From the NCBI GenBank assembly GCA_021776825.1, contig JAJFFG010000076.1, forward strand, positions 124,001 through 188,000: a DNA stretch of 64,000 bases. Direction: 5' to 3'. Under the pieces are notes generated by a model that was not told the origin of the DNA, made no database searches, and saw only the letters and a list, made by a program, of their open reading frames with translations. A program made the position numbers and the translations under genes. This document shows, in pieces, positions 26,236-34,173 of the stretch (its first letter is position 1; every line of letters begins with the position of its first letter). The stretch comes from Planctomycetota bacterium (GTDB taxonomy: Bacteria > Planctomycetota > JAJSAM01 > JAJVHW01).

Positions 26236-26802
26236 CTACTGGTCTCCCACTTCGTCGGCTGCCGCTGCAATGATGACGCGCGCCGGGCGCAGCACGAGTT
26301 CGTCCCGTCGGTAGCCGCGCCCGACCTCCTCGACGACCGTGCCCGCAGCGTGTTCGCCGCCGGCTGTCTCGCCGACGGACTCGTGGCATGTCGCGTCGAA
26401 CACTTGGCCGACGGCCTGGATGCGCTCGAAGCGATGCGCGGCGAAGACGCGATCGAAACGGCTGCTCAGGATGCGGAGCGGCATCGCATGCGACGTGTCG
26501 GCCAGCTCGATGGTCAAGGCGTCGAGGGCGTCGCAGATCCCGGCCAGGAGCTCCAGCACGCCCATCGCCCCGGCCTCAGTCGCTTCGCGTTCGCGCTGTC
26601 GCACGACGGCCGCGGCGTGCGCTTCGACGGCGCGCTCCGCCTGCGCGACGAGCGGTTCGACGGCGTCGACGAGCGCCAGCGTCAGTGCGAGCCGCGACTC
26701 GTCATCGGTGGACTCCGGATCGATCGCGGTGTCGAGCACGTCGCGGATTCCGCTCGCGAGCGGAGTCGCCAGGACACGTTCGAGATCGGCCTCGTCTGTC
26801 AT
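26236..26802 (-). CDS. GrpE-like nucleotide exchange factor
   Basis: 188 residues. A helical Ala/Glu-rich N-terminal half (LALVDAVEPLVAQAERAVEAHAAAV...) is followed by the GrpE beta-domain signature: VFDATCHESVGE (about 133-144), then GTVVEEVGRGYRRDELVLRPARVIIA (about 153-178). These match the FDP..HEAV and GY...LRPA.V motifs that contact the Hsp70 ATPase domain to release ADP. Divergent from housekeeping GrpE in the N-terminal helix. Starts 4 nt after the J-protein stop and ends 17 nt before the Hsp70 start, so a partner of that Hsp70 is the natural reading. Confidence 0.88.
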   Translation of the reverse strand: MTDEADLERVLATPLASGIRDVLDTAIDPESTDDESRLALTLALVDAVEPLVAQAERAVEAHAAAVVRQREREATEAGAMGVLELLAGICDALDALTIELADTSHAMPLRILSSRFDRVFAAHRFERIQAVGQVFDATCHESVGETAGGEHAAGTVVEEVGRGYRRDELVLRPARVIIAAAADEVGDQ

Positions 26803-26806
26803 CCGC

Positions 26807-28129
26807 TCAGCAGCTCGCCATGGCGAGGAACAGGGCCTTCAACACGACGATGATGACGATGTATTGCACGCACCCGAAGCCCTCGTCGGTCTCGCGGAGC
26901 CCGGACCGCGTGCCCGCGCGGCGACCACGGGATCGCCGTCCTCCCGTGCCGGCCCCCGGCTCGAACGCTACCTGCTGCACCCGCTCCCAAAGGTCGGCCC
27001 CGACCTCGGCCACCGCCGGATAGAGCCGCTTCAAGAGCGCCCAGTCCTTGCGGGCCCGCTTCCGTCCGCGCCGCCCGACGGCCTCGACGGCGAACCCGGT
27101 CAGCCGCTGGAACTCCTCCTCGGGCTCGTCGACGAACGAGAGCCAGACAAGGGCGCGCGTCCACTTCGCGAGACGCTCATCCTGGTGCGCCATCTGGAAG
27201 TCGCTCGTCGCCTCGGCGGCGGGCTGGAGCTGTTGCGACATCCGTAGCAGCTCGGGATCACCCGGGAGGACCTCCAGTGCGCAGTCGATCGCGAACTTCG
27301 CCAGGTCCGACGCGTTCCCATCGTGGAAGGCGCGCCCCATCGCGACGAACTGAGACGCGACGTACTGGCAGGCGTCCGAGTCGTCGAGCGGCACGGCCGA
27401 GAGCAGCCGCGTGCTCTCGCGCTTGATCTCGTCCCAGTTGCGCTCGCGCGCGTGGATGAACACCTTGCGGAAGACGAGTGGCAGGTCGCCGAGGTCGATC
27501 TGGTCGTCGGCTTGGATGCCCTCCTCGAGCACGGAGAGCGCCATGTCGGTCCGATCCGCGTCGATGTGGATCGACGAGATCGTCATGTACGTCTCGCTGT
27601 CGTCGGGGTCGAGCCGGAGACACCGATAGAGCGCCTCGAGAGCTTCCTTCTCCTTGCCCATCTCCTTCAAGCAGATGCCGAGCCACTTCGCCGCCTGCGC
27701 GTCAGTGGGATCGCTCTTCAGGAGCTCGCTGAACACGCGGGCGCCACTCTTCGGTGCGCCGGTGCGCGCGTACGCAACGCCCGCCGCGCGGCGACACGCC
27801 GCGTGCTCGCCGTGATCGCGCATCAGCTCCGAGGCGACCTGTCGCGCGGCTGTCGTGTCCTCGGCCTCGAGTGCGTAATGGAGTTGCTCGAGCAGCGCCG
27901 TGGCGGCGATCGGCAACCGATCGCGTCGGTCGTACTCGGCGCGCTTCGCCGGGTCCGACAGGACCTGGTACGCCTGCGAGATCGAACGGAAGCCGTCGGG
28001 ATCGTCCTCGGGCGTGTGCGTCCGCACGAGGCGGAAGAACGCGCCCTTGATCTCCTTCGACGTCGCCGACTCCGCGAGTCCTAGGACCGCGTAATGGTCG
28101 TCGATCTCGATGCTGCCGATCTCGCTCAC
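26807..28129 (-). CDS. J-domain protein with TPR-like region and C-terminal membrane anchor
   Basis: 440 residues from GTG 28129, overlapping the upstream gene by 4 nt (GTGA). Residues 11-75 are a J-domain (HYAVLGLAESATSKEIKGAFFRL..., FRSISQAYQVLSDPAKRAEYDR). The invariant HPD that stimulates Hsp70 ATPase is replaced by H38-T-P-E41, resembling the variant YPPE-type J-domains known in some bacteria. Residues about 90-260 form TPR-like repeats (AKWLGICLKEMGKEKEALEALYRCLRLDPDD). The C-terminus ends in a hydrophobic helix (YIVIIVVLKALFLAM, about 422-437), i.e. a tail anchor placing the chaperone cycle at the membrane. Confidence 0.88.
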   Translation of the reverse strand: MSEIGSIEIDDHYAVLGLAESATSKEIKGAFFRLVRTHTPEDDPDGFRSISQAYQVLSDPAKRAEYDRRDRLPIAATALLEQLHYALEAEDTTAARQVASELMRDHGEHAACRRAAGVAYARTGAPKSGARVFSELLKSDPTDAQAAKWLGICLKEMGKEKEALEALYRCLRLDPDDSETYMTISSIHIDADRTDMALSVLEEGIQADDQIDLGDLPLVFRKVFIHARERNWDEIKRESTRLLSAVPLDDSDACQYVASQFVAMGRAFHDGNASDLAKFAIDCALEVLPGDPELLRMSQQLQPAAEATSDFQMAHQDERLAKWTRALVWLSFVDEPEEEFQRLTGFAVEAVGRRGRKRARKDWALLKRLYPAVAEVGADLWERVQQVAFEPGAGTGGRRSRGRRAGTRSGLRETDEGFGCVQYIVIIVVLKALFLAMASC

Positions 28130-29979
28130 TCGTCGTCGCTCCACGTAGAGCGCTGCACCTTGCCGGACGCCGTGCCGATCCACACGAGTCCGTCGTCTGC
28201 GCCGAAGGCGACCGAGGTGAGGGGCTCGCTCGTCGGCGTCTGCTGTAGATGGACGGTCTCGCCGTCACGCATGTCCAGCACGCGGCACGAGGTCGCGTCG
28301 AGGATCGCGGCATGCCTCCCGTCACTCGCCACGGTCAGGCCGAACTGTCTCGACGGGACCACGCGGTTCCAGCGCGTGGCTCCGGCAGCCACGTCGAACG
28401 CCAAGACGCGCGAGCGAGTGTCTCCGGAGCCCGGCCTGGGATCGGTCCGCACGACGACGACCGCCGTCTGCGGGCGACCCTCGCGTCCGTCCCAGAGGGC
28501 GAACTCGAAGTTCGTGAAACCGAGGCCCGCCCGTTCCAGCACGCGCTGGTCCGTGTGGTCGCCGGGTCCGACCATCACGCCGCCGAGCGCACCCGAGTAG
28601 AGGCGCGTCCTGCCGTCGCGCGAGATCGCGGCCGCCATCAGCGTCCGCTCAGTGCCGAAGACCCGGATCGGCTGAGTCGTCGGGGCCTCACCCTCGACCG
28701 CAACGAGGACCGTCGGTCCGATCATGCGGCTGACGGCGACGATCCGTTCGCTGATCCAACTCACATCCAGCACCGCCGCATCGTCGACGATGCCGTCGGC
28801 GGGCTCGAGCGGCAGAAGGCGCACGCTGTCGTTCTCCACGTCGAGTACGGCGACGCTGCCCGCTGTCTTGGACCAGGCGGCGAGGCGCACGCCGCTCGGA
28901 GAGAACCGGAGCCCGGAGATGCTCCCGCGCGCCGCGTCGTGCGCTGAGAGGTGTACGCCCGTCTCGGCGTCCAGCGTGCGGAGCACTCCGGTGGCGTCGG
29001 CCGTCGCCAGCAGCGATCCGTCCGGCGAGGCGGCGATACAGCCGACGGCGGTACCGTGATCGAATGGCGCGCCGTCGAGCGAGAGGTTCTTCGCCTTGGC
29101 GGGTTCGCGTGTCGCCTTGCGTCTCTCCCGCTCGGCTTCGAGTCGGCGCGACAGCTGGTCCACGGATACGCCGTACTTCCGAATGAACTCGGCCCCGAGG
29201 GAGTCGTACGAGTCGTCTCGTCCGATCCGCTCCAGAATGTCTCGCTGCGGAGTCGGAGCCCGCGAGAACGCCGCGTGGCGGAGACGCCGCTGTTCGCGCT
29301 CGTGGTCGGTCTCGCCGGACGCGCCGAGCATGAGCGCGATGACGCTCCCGATCCCGAGGAGCATCAGGATCAGGACCGCGTTCATGGAGCCCGCCGGCTT
29401 GGTGCGCTCGACGTTCCCCCGCGCGTACCGGTGTTCGGTCGTCGGCTCCTGGTGACGGCGGTCGAACGCGGCCTGGGCGCCCTCCTCGGCGATGCGCCCC
29501 ACCGCGCCGGCTTCGAGCTGCGCGATCGTGCGGCGCGGAAGTCGCACGCGCATCACATCCGCGCGGCCGAACTCCGGGTCGTGCACGATCACCAGACCGG
29601 CCCAGTCCTTCTCGTTGATCTCGAATCGCAGCGCAGTCGACGTCGGAAGCGGGACGTCCTGCTCGACGATCACGTCGGCCAGGTGCTGGAGCAGCGTCGC
29701 CATCCACGCTCCGGGCTCGGCTCGCCCGCGCAGCCGCGGACTCGTGAGCGTGAGGCAGATCGAGTTCCCGTCGTCCCGGTCGAGCACCCCGAAGACCTGC
29801 CAGCGATCCGGGCGGGCGGCGATGCCGAGCCGCTCCATCGGCCCCTCTCCACCTGGCAGCCACGCGAAGCCGGCGACGACCGTCCGCACCAACGCGTCGG
29901 GGTGTCGCTGAAGCACCGTGGCCGCCACCGCCTCCAGCGTCAGTGCCGGTCCTTCCCGCGCAGCGCCCCTCCCTCTCAT
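28126..29979 (-). CDS. Membrane protein with N-terminal SUFU-like domain and C-terminal WD40-like propeller
   Basis: 617 residues from ATG 29979; a GCGGAG sits very close upstream, so the start is approximate. The N-terminal 180 residues (WQVFGVLDRDDGNSICLTL...WMATLLQHLADVIVEQDVPL...VHDPEFG) faintly resemble the bacterial suppressor-of-fused (SUFU) domain; this is tentative. One membrane helix (about 198-218, AVLILMLLGIGSVIALML) separates it from a helical linker and about six WD40-like blades (CIAASPDGSLLATADATGVLRTLD). First gene of the chaperone operon, coupled to the J-protein by GTGA; a candidate client-recognition or sensor subunit. Confidence 0.78.
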   Translation of the reverse strand: MRGRGAAREGPALTLEAVAATVLQRHPDALVRTVVAGFAWLPGGEGPMERLGIAARPDRWQVFGVLDRDDGNSICLTLTSPRLRGRAEPGAWMATLLQHLADVIVEQDVPLPTSTALRFEINEKDWAGLVIVHDPEFGRADVMRVRLPRRTIAQLEAGAVGRIAEEGAQAAFDRRHQEPTTEHRYARGNVERTKPAGSMNAVLILMLLGIGSVIALMLGASGETDHEREQRRLRHAAFSRAPTPQRDILERIGRDDSYDSLGAEFIRKYGVSVDQLSRRLEAERERRKATREPAKAKNLSLDGAPFDHGTAVGCIAASPDGSLLATADATGVLRTLDAETGVHLSAHDAARGSISGLRFSPSGVRLAAWSKTAGSVAVLDVENDSVRLLPLEPADGIVDDAAVLDVSWISERIVAVSRMIGPTVLVAVEGEAPTTQPIRVFGTERTLMAAAISRDGRTRLYSGALGGVMVGPGDHTDQRVLERAGLGFTNFEFALWDGREGRPQTAVVVVRTDPRPGSGDTRSRVLAFDVAAGATRWNRVVPSRQFGLTVASDGRHAAILDATSCRVLDMRDGETVHLQQTPTSEPLTSVAFGADDGLVWIGTASGKVQRSTWSDDE

Positions 29980-30022
29980 CTCCGCAGATTACGCGTTCGG
30001 GCCGCGCCACGTCTCCGACGGA

Positions 30023-30098
30023 TTCGGTCAACCGCGGACTGCGCGAGTGTCGCGCCGAAGTCCTCGTCGCAGGTTCGCCCGGGGTTCGGTCAACCGCG
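30023..30098. repeat. Direct repeat of TTCGGTCAACCGCG between divergent genes
   Basis: Exact 14-bp copies at 30023-30036 and 30085-30098, 62 bp apart (close to six helical turns), in the 143-bp gap between the chaperone operon and the beta-helix gene. Each contains GGTCAACC, a near palindrome. Likely regulator-binding sites; the regulator is unknown. Confidence 0.6.
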
Positions 30099-30122
30099 CA
30101 GCGACCCCGTACCCTGGAGTCG

Positions 30123-32030
30123 ATGTCCGGTCACGCCGCTATCCGTCCTCTGCTGATCGCCGCGCTCGTCGTGGCGGTTGGCGCTCTCTCGTTCCTGGCG
30201 GGGCGCGTGACGACGCCGCCAGCGGCCGACGCCGATCGGCCTCCCGCGACGACGGGGCTCGTGTCATCTGGCGAGGGTGCGGAGTCCGATCGCGCCGGGG
30301 ACATTCCGGGCAAGACCTCGAGGCGTCGCCGCGAAGGGACTGCGGTCACGTTCCAGCCATCGGGCGACGCTCGGACCGCCGGGGAGGTTCTGTTGCAGCT
30401 CGTTCTCGATGCGTCCGTCGCTCAGCAGAGCGACGCGAACGCACGGGCCGACGGTCTGCGCGTGGCGGCGACGCGGGCGCATGGGAACGCCGCCGCCAGC
30501 GCAGCCCGCGCTATCGCCGAGGAGATCCGCAAGGAACGCGCGTTCCTCGCCGATCAGGCGCTCGGTGGAACGATGGAACTCCTTCGGTCCCTCGACTCCG
30601 CCAAGACGCACCCGTTCACGCTCGTCGAGGATCCGGTCGCGTTCGCGGCCCACTTCGAACGACACGTTGAGGGCCCGGACATCGACGGTTCGTCGTTCGA
30701 CGGGCGAACGGTGCCGGAGCCGGGCTCGGTGCTGCGTTTCCCGCCCGGGTTCCACTCGCTCAACGTTTCGGACTGGGGTCGGAGCGGCGCGTTCCCGGCT
30801 GACATCGTCATCGAGGGCGCGGGTCGCGATCGCACGATCGTTGCGTTCAACGAGTTCAATGCCAGTCGCGAGGTGCGGAGTCTCACGTTCCGCGACCTCA
30901 CCGTTGATGCCGCCGACGACTATCTGACGGACCATCGCGGCTCCGATCCGACGACCATCCGGTTCGAGCGCTGTCGCGTGATCGGCTTCGACATGGGAGC
31001 CGGCGGCTCGGTCATGCTGGCGTGTCGGACCGCTGCCCTCTTCGCCACCGACACGCGCTTCGAGGGCGGCTACGGTCGCAGTCCCGGAAGCGGGAACCTG
31101 TTTCGCGTGCGGAGCGGCCTTCTCGCTCGGCTGGAGAGCTGCGTGTTCGTCGGGCCCCTTCGCTCCGTGTTCGATTCCGGCAGCGAGGCGACCTATGTCT
31201 TCGACGATTGTCGTTTCGAGAACGTCAAGGTCCCTCTGGATCGCCCGCCCGCAGGCGTCCGATTCGTCGGCTGTGAGTCGGTCGAGGTCCCAGTTACGGA
31301 CGTCCATGCGGCCCGCCTCGCGTGGCAGATCGGCATGGTTCCCAAGGAGTCAGACGCTCACGTCGTCGATGGTGTGGCGGGCACGGTGCCGGAGGGGACG
31401 ATCGGACCGGTTGCGGTCGTGTTCCCGGCGGGCATGCACAACGTGAACCTCAGTCAGATCGTGGCGAGCTACCGCGGCCCGTTGATCGTGCGCGGACAGG
31501 GTCGCGACGCGACGCTCCTGCGAATCTCTGGCGCATCGAAGTCACAGGCTGTCGTGGTGCGCGACGCAACGCTCGATCTCGGCTCCGGCAATCTCGGACT
31601 GGGCAGCGCACGCGTCGCTCTGATCGATCGTGTGCGTCTCGTGCGCTGGGACTCGGGTGCCGGCGGATCCACCGCGCTGCGTCACGGATCCGGCGCGCTC
31701 ATCGTGCTCCGCGACTCGGAGGTGCTGGACGGGTTCGGACGGAACCCCGGCCGAGGATACGTACACCAGATCGGATCGGGGTCGACGTTGCGGATCGAGC
31801 GGAGCCGCGTCGAACTCGTGGGCTCGCACTTCTTCAGCAGCGGTCGCGTCCACGTCGTGGACAGCGTCATCTCGGGCCTGCTGACGGACGAGACTCAGGA
31901 GCGGAGCCACTTCTCGAACAACGTGACGCTCGAGCGCACCCAGGTGGTGCCGCGCGCCAACGGCACGCCACGACCGAAGAAGCCCCGGCCGCTCACCGAC
32001 CTCAACTCCGGGTGGACCGACACCCGCTGA
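30123..32030 (+). CDS. Membrane-anchored double beta-helix protein
   Basis: 635 residues from ATG 30123. A signal anchor (about 7-28, IAALVVAVGALSFLAGR) is followed by a helical Ala-rich stretch, then two homologous halves (about 180-370 and 415-605). Each opens with a VPE..SV.RFP.G.H..N.S pattern, then IV.GAGRDRT or IVRGQGRDAT, and a later block with DMGAGGS / DSGAGGS and FEGGYGRSPGSGN / LDGFGRNPGRGY, ending in HFF.S or SVFDSGS. This is an internal duplication of a pectate-lyase-like parallel beta-helix. Probably binds a carbohydrate or cell-wall polymer. Confidence 0.8.
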   Translation: MSGHAAIRPLLIAALVVAVGALSFLAGRVTTPPAADADRPPATTGLVSSGEGAESDRAGDIPGKTSRRRREGTAVTFQPSGDARTAGEVLLQLVLDASVAQQSDANARADGLRVAATRAHGNAAASAARAIAEEIRKERAFLADQALGGTMELLRSLDSAKTHPFTLVEDPVAFAAHFERHVEGPDIDGSSFDGRTVPEPGSVLRFPPGFHSLNVSDWGRSGAFPADIVIEGAGRDRTIVAFNEFNASREVRSLTFRDLTVDAADDYLTDHRGSDPTTIRFERCRVIGFDMGAGGSVMLACRTAALFATDTRFEGGYGRSPGSGNLFRVRSGLLARLESCVFVGPLRSVFDSGSEATYVFDDCRFENVKVPLDRPPAGVRFVGCESVEVPVTDVHAARLAWQIGMVPKESDAHVVDGVAGTVPEGTIGPVAVVFPAGMHNVNLSQIVASYRGPLIVRGQGRDATLLRISGASKSQAVVVRDATLDLGSGNLGLGSARVALIDRVRLVRWDSGAGGSTALRHGSGALIVLRDSEVLDGFGRNPGRGYVHQIGSGSTLRIERSRVELVGSHFFSSGRVHVVDSVISGLLTDETQERSHFSNNVTLERTQVVPRANGTPRPKKPRPLTDLNSGWTDTR

Positions 32031-32056
32031 CGCGCAGCGCCGCGGGCACGGTCGCC

Positions 32057-32494
32057 TCAGGCGTCGCGCTTGATCTCCCGGAGCCGCGAGACGGTCCAGT
32101 GGGTGTCCCACTCGAACCAGACGTAGAGCGTCGTGAAGGCGATCGACTGGGCGATCATCCCGTTCTGGAACCAGTCGGCCGGGTTGGACTGCGCAAGCTC
32201 CATCAGCGCGAGCGCGACGATGATCAGGATCGCGAGTAGCACGATGCGCTTCGGCCAGCGCTGCCGCTTGCGCTTGCGCAACTCGGCCACGAGCTCCCGA
32301 TCACTGAGTGCGACGATGCGTTGCCCAAAGATCCACGCCATGAACAGCACCATCGCGACTCCGGTGACGGCGAAGGCGATCCACCACCCCTGGCCGATGT
32401 TCCAGTCGCGGGTCGACTGATACAGGATCGACGCCATGACCCCGCCGCCGACGAGGATGCCGATCTGTTGATGAGTGGCGTACGGACCTTGAAT
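32057..32494 (-). CDS. Tandem membrane paralog 1 (apparent ATT start)
   Basis: 145 residues if translation begins at ATT 32494, which follows AGGAGG by 8 nt. An alternative GTG at 32542 would add 16 residues but has no ribosome site and lies before the conserved region. The paralog signature THQQIGIL is near residues 7-14; about four hydrophobic segments follow (14-30, 35-52, 79-98, 105-122), with a basic stretch between the second and third (RKRKRQRWPKR), and the C-terminal motif WFEWDTHWTVSRLREI. No known family. Last of three tandem copies with the HAD-like gene upstream. Confidence 0.78.
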   Translation of the reverse strand: MQGPYATHQQIGILVGGGVMASILYQSTRDWNIGQGWWIAFAVTGVAMVLFMAWIFGQRIVALSDRELVAELRKRKRQRWPKRIVLLAILIIVALALMELAQSNPADWFQNGMIAQSIAFTTLYVWFEWDTHWTVSRLREIKRDA

Positions 32495-32557
32495 GGGACT
32501 TCCCTCCTGAGCGGCAGAGAGGGTAGTGCATCTGACGACCACGCGAGACGACGCGAT

Positions 32558-33007
32558 CTAGTCCACGCTGCCGTCGCCGTCGTCGATCTCCGCGAGTCGC
32601 GCGGCGACCCAATGGTTGTCCCACTCGGTCCAGGCGAGGATCGTCGCGAGGAAGAGAGCGATGTCCGCCGGGCTCCCCGTGCCGAAGGACCGCGTAGATG
32701 GCAGCGGGGAGAGGGCAATCCCTCCGACCAGCATCGCGATGACCAGGCCGAGACCGCAGCGTACCCGCCAGTGCCTCCGTAGACTGCGGCGTAGGCCTGC
32801 GATCAACTCGTCGTCGTCGAGCATCATCACGCCCCAAGGCGCCCCGCGCACGATGACGAAGAGCCCGGCGACCCACACGACGCCGAACACGACGACCCAC
32901 GGTCGCGGCAGCGAGCCGTTCGCGATCCCAGCCAGTACCAGTGGTCCCCCCGCCCCTCCGATGACGAGAGCTCCGACCTGGCGATGCGTGGTCAGCTGGT
33001 CGCGGAT
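32558..33007 (-). CDS. Tandem membrane paralog 2 (apparent ATC start)
   Basis: 149 residues from ATC 33007. No ATG, GTG or TTG lies in frame between the end of the preceding paralog (33074) and this codon. The first GTG downstream is at 32890; starting there would delete the conserved N-terminus (TTHRQVGALVIGGAGG) and half of membrane segment one. C-terminal signature AWTEWDNHWVAARLAEIDD as in the other copies. Four hydrophobic segments. The ribosome site is weak (GAGTGG). Function unknown. Confidence 0.75.
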   Translation of the reverse strand: MRDQLTTHRQVGALVIGGAGGPLVLAGIANGSLPRPWVVVFGVVWVAGLFVIVRGAPWGVMMLDDDELIAGLRRSLRRHWRVRCGLGLVIAMLVGGIALSPLPSTRSFGTGSPADIALFLATILAWTEWDNHWVAARLAEIDDGDGSVD

Positions 33008-33073
33008 GGGACCACTCGGTGGATCGAGCGTGCAGCCGACGGGGGACGGGACATGCGCATGTGCCGAGGCGGT

Positions 33074-33511
33074 TCAGCCGTCGTCGGCGATGTCGTCCAA
33101 TCGATCGACGATCCAATGGTGGTCCCACTGCAACCAGGCCAGGAGTGTCGCTAACCCCAGGACCGCGCCGCTACGCCCCCCATCCGCCATGAACTCCGCC
33201 AGTGACATCCCCCGCCCGAACAGCGGCCACGCGAACATCCCCATCATCACCGCAAGAAAGACCCGCGGCATCCAGCCCCACTCCCGGCGCTGCCGCAGCG
33301 TCTCGAGGAGCTGCTCGTCGTCGAGCGCCATGACGCGCCATCGCACCATGCGCACCACCACGATGAGGGCCACGACGAGAGCGATGCCGAACACGACCAA
33401 CCATGGCGTCGACAGGTCGCCCCCGGATGCGCCGCCGAGCAGCATCGACCCTCCGAGCGCGCCGGCGATGAGGATGCCGATCTGTTGATGCGTGGCGACT
33501 TGGTCGTGGAT
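33074..33511 (-). CDS. Tandem membrane paralog 3 (apparent ATC start)
   Basis: 145 residues from ATC 33511, 7 nt after AGGAG. GTG codons at 33550 and further in could start a longer form, but both lie before the conserved block and lack a ribosome site. The N-terminal signature ATHQQIGIL is at residues 6-14, then four hydrophobic segments (about 14-27, 36-54, 78-97, 108-124), and the end motif WLQWDHHWIVDRLDDIADD. First of the tandem set, 57 bp downstream of the HAD-like gene on the same strand. Confidence 0.78.
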   Translation of the reverse strand: MHDQVATHQQIGILIAGALGGSMLLGGASGGDLSTPWLVVFGIALVVALIVVVRMVRWRVMALDDEQLLETLRQRREWGWMPRVFLAVMMGMFAWPLFGRGMSLAEFMADGGRSGAVLGLATLLAWLQWDHHWIVDRLDDIADDG

Positions 33512-33568
33512 CGGAGTTCTCCTGCTCGGCACAGCGTACTGCCGTCGCACGGTGCGCCGCGGGAAGGA

Positions 33569-34081
33569 TCAGTGACGCGCGACTTCGATCTGCGGAGCCG
33601 CATTCGAGTCGAACCACTCGCTGACCTCGTTCCAGTCACGCACTGGAACCGCCCAGGCCGGGCACGGATCCCCGTCCTCGCCGAACCGGAGCAGGTGCGG
33701 GACGAGACCCCTCAGATGCCGGAGCACGTCCACGCGATCGTCGATGAAGTGGGTGAGGCCCAGCTCGCGCGCGTGGTCTGCCTTCTGGTGTCGCTCGCGG
33801 CAGAAGCGCAGGTGCGAGCGCGGCACTCCTGTGGTCTCGTGGAAGCGCTGGAACTCCAGCCAGATCCTGGTCTTCCTCTCCACGCTGGCGCCGCACTTCG
33901 AAACGAGCCAGACGCGCCCGTCGTAGCGGCGGACGAGCTCCTCGATGAACGCGAACGCGCCAGTCGCGGGCGGGCTGTGCATCGCTTCCGCTACCGTCGT
34001 CCCCAGGAAGCTTGTGTCTGCGACGCCGTCCACGGTGGGGCCGGTGAGGACGCGTCCGATGTCGATGCCGATGTGATCCAT
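33569..34081 (-). CDS. HAD-superfamily-like protein
   Basis: 170 residues from ATG 34081 with AAGGAG 10 nt upstream. Motif I is GIDIGRVL (4-11), in which the first Asp (D6) is present but the second catalytic Asp of DxD is Gly; motif II is WLVSKCG (about 58-64); motif III/IV is the Lys of QKADHARELGLTHFIDDRVDVL (about 99-120) with a DD pair. The pattern fits small HAD phosphatases/5'-nucleotidase-like proteins, with reduced catalytic capacity expected from the altered motif I. Heads the leftward run with the three membrane paralogs; divergent from the LysR gene (92 bp). Confidence 0.72.
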   Translation of the reverse strand: MDHIGIDIGRVLTGPTVDGVADTSFLGTTVAEAMHSPPATGAFAFIEELVRRYDGRVWLVSKCGASVERKTRIWLEFQRFHETTGVPRSHLRFCRERHQKADHARELGLTHFIDDRVDVLRHLRGLVPHLLRFGEDGDPCPAWAVPVRDWNEVSEWFDSNAAPQIEVARH

Positions 34082-34173
34082 GATGTCTCTCCTTCGGCTT
34101 GTTGATACGGCGGCGAGACATCAACGGGAACTCGCATGAAGCGAGGTACTATCGGAAACGTGGATAGTTCACC

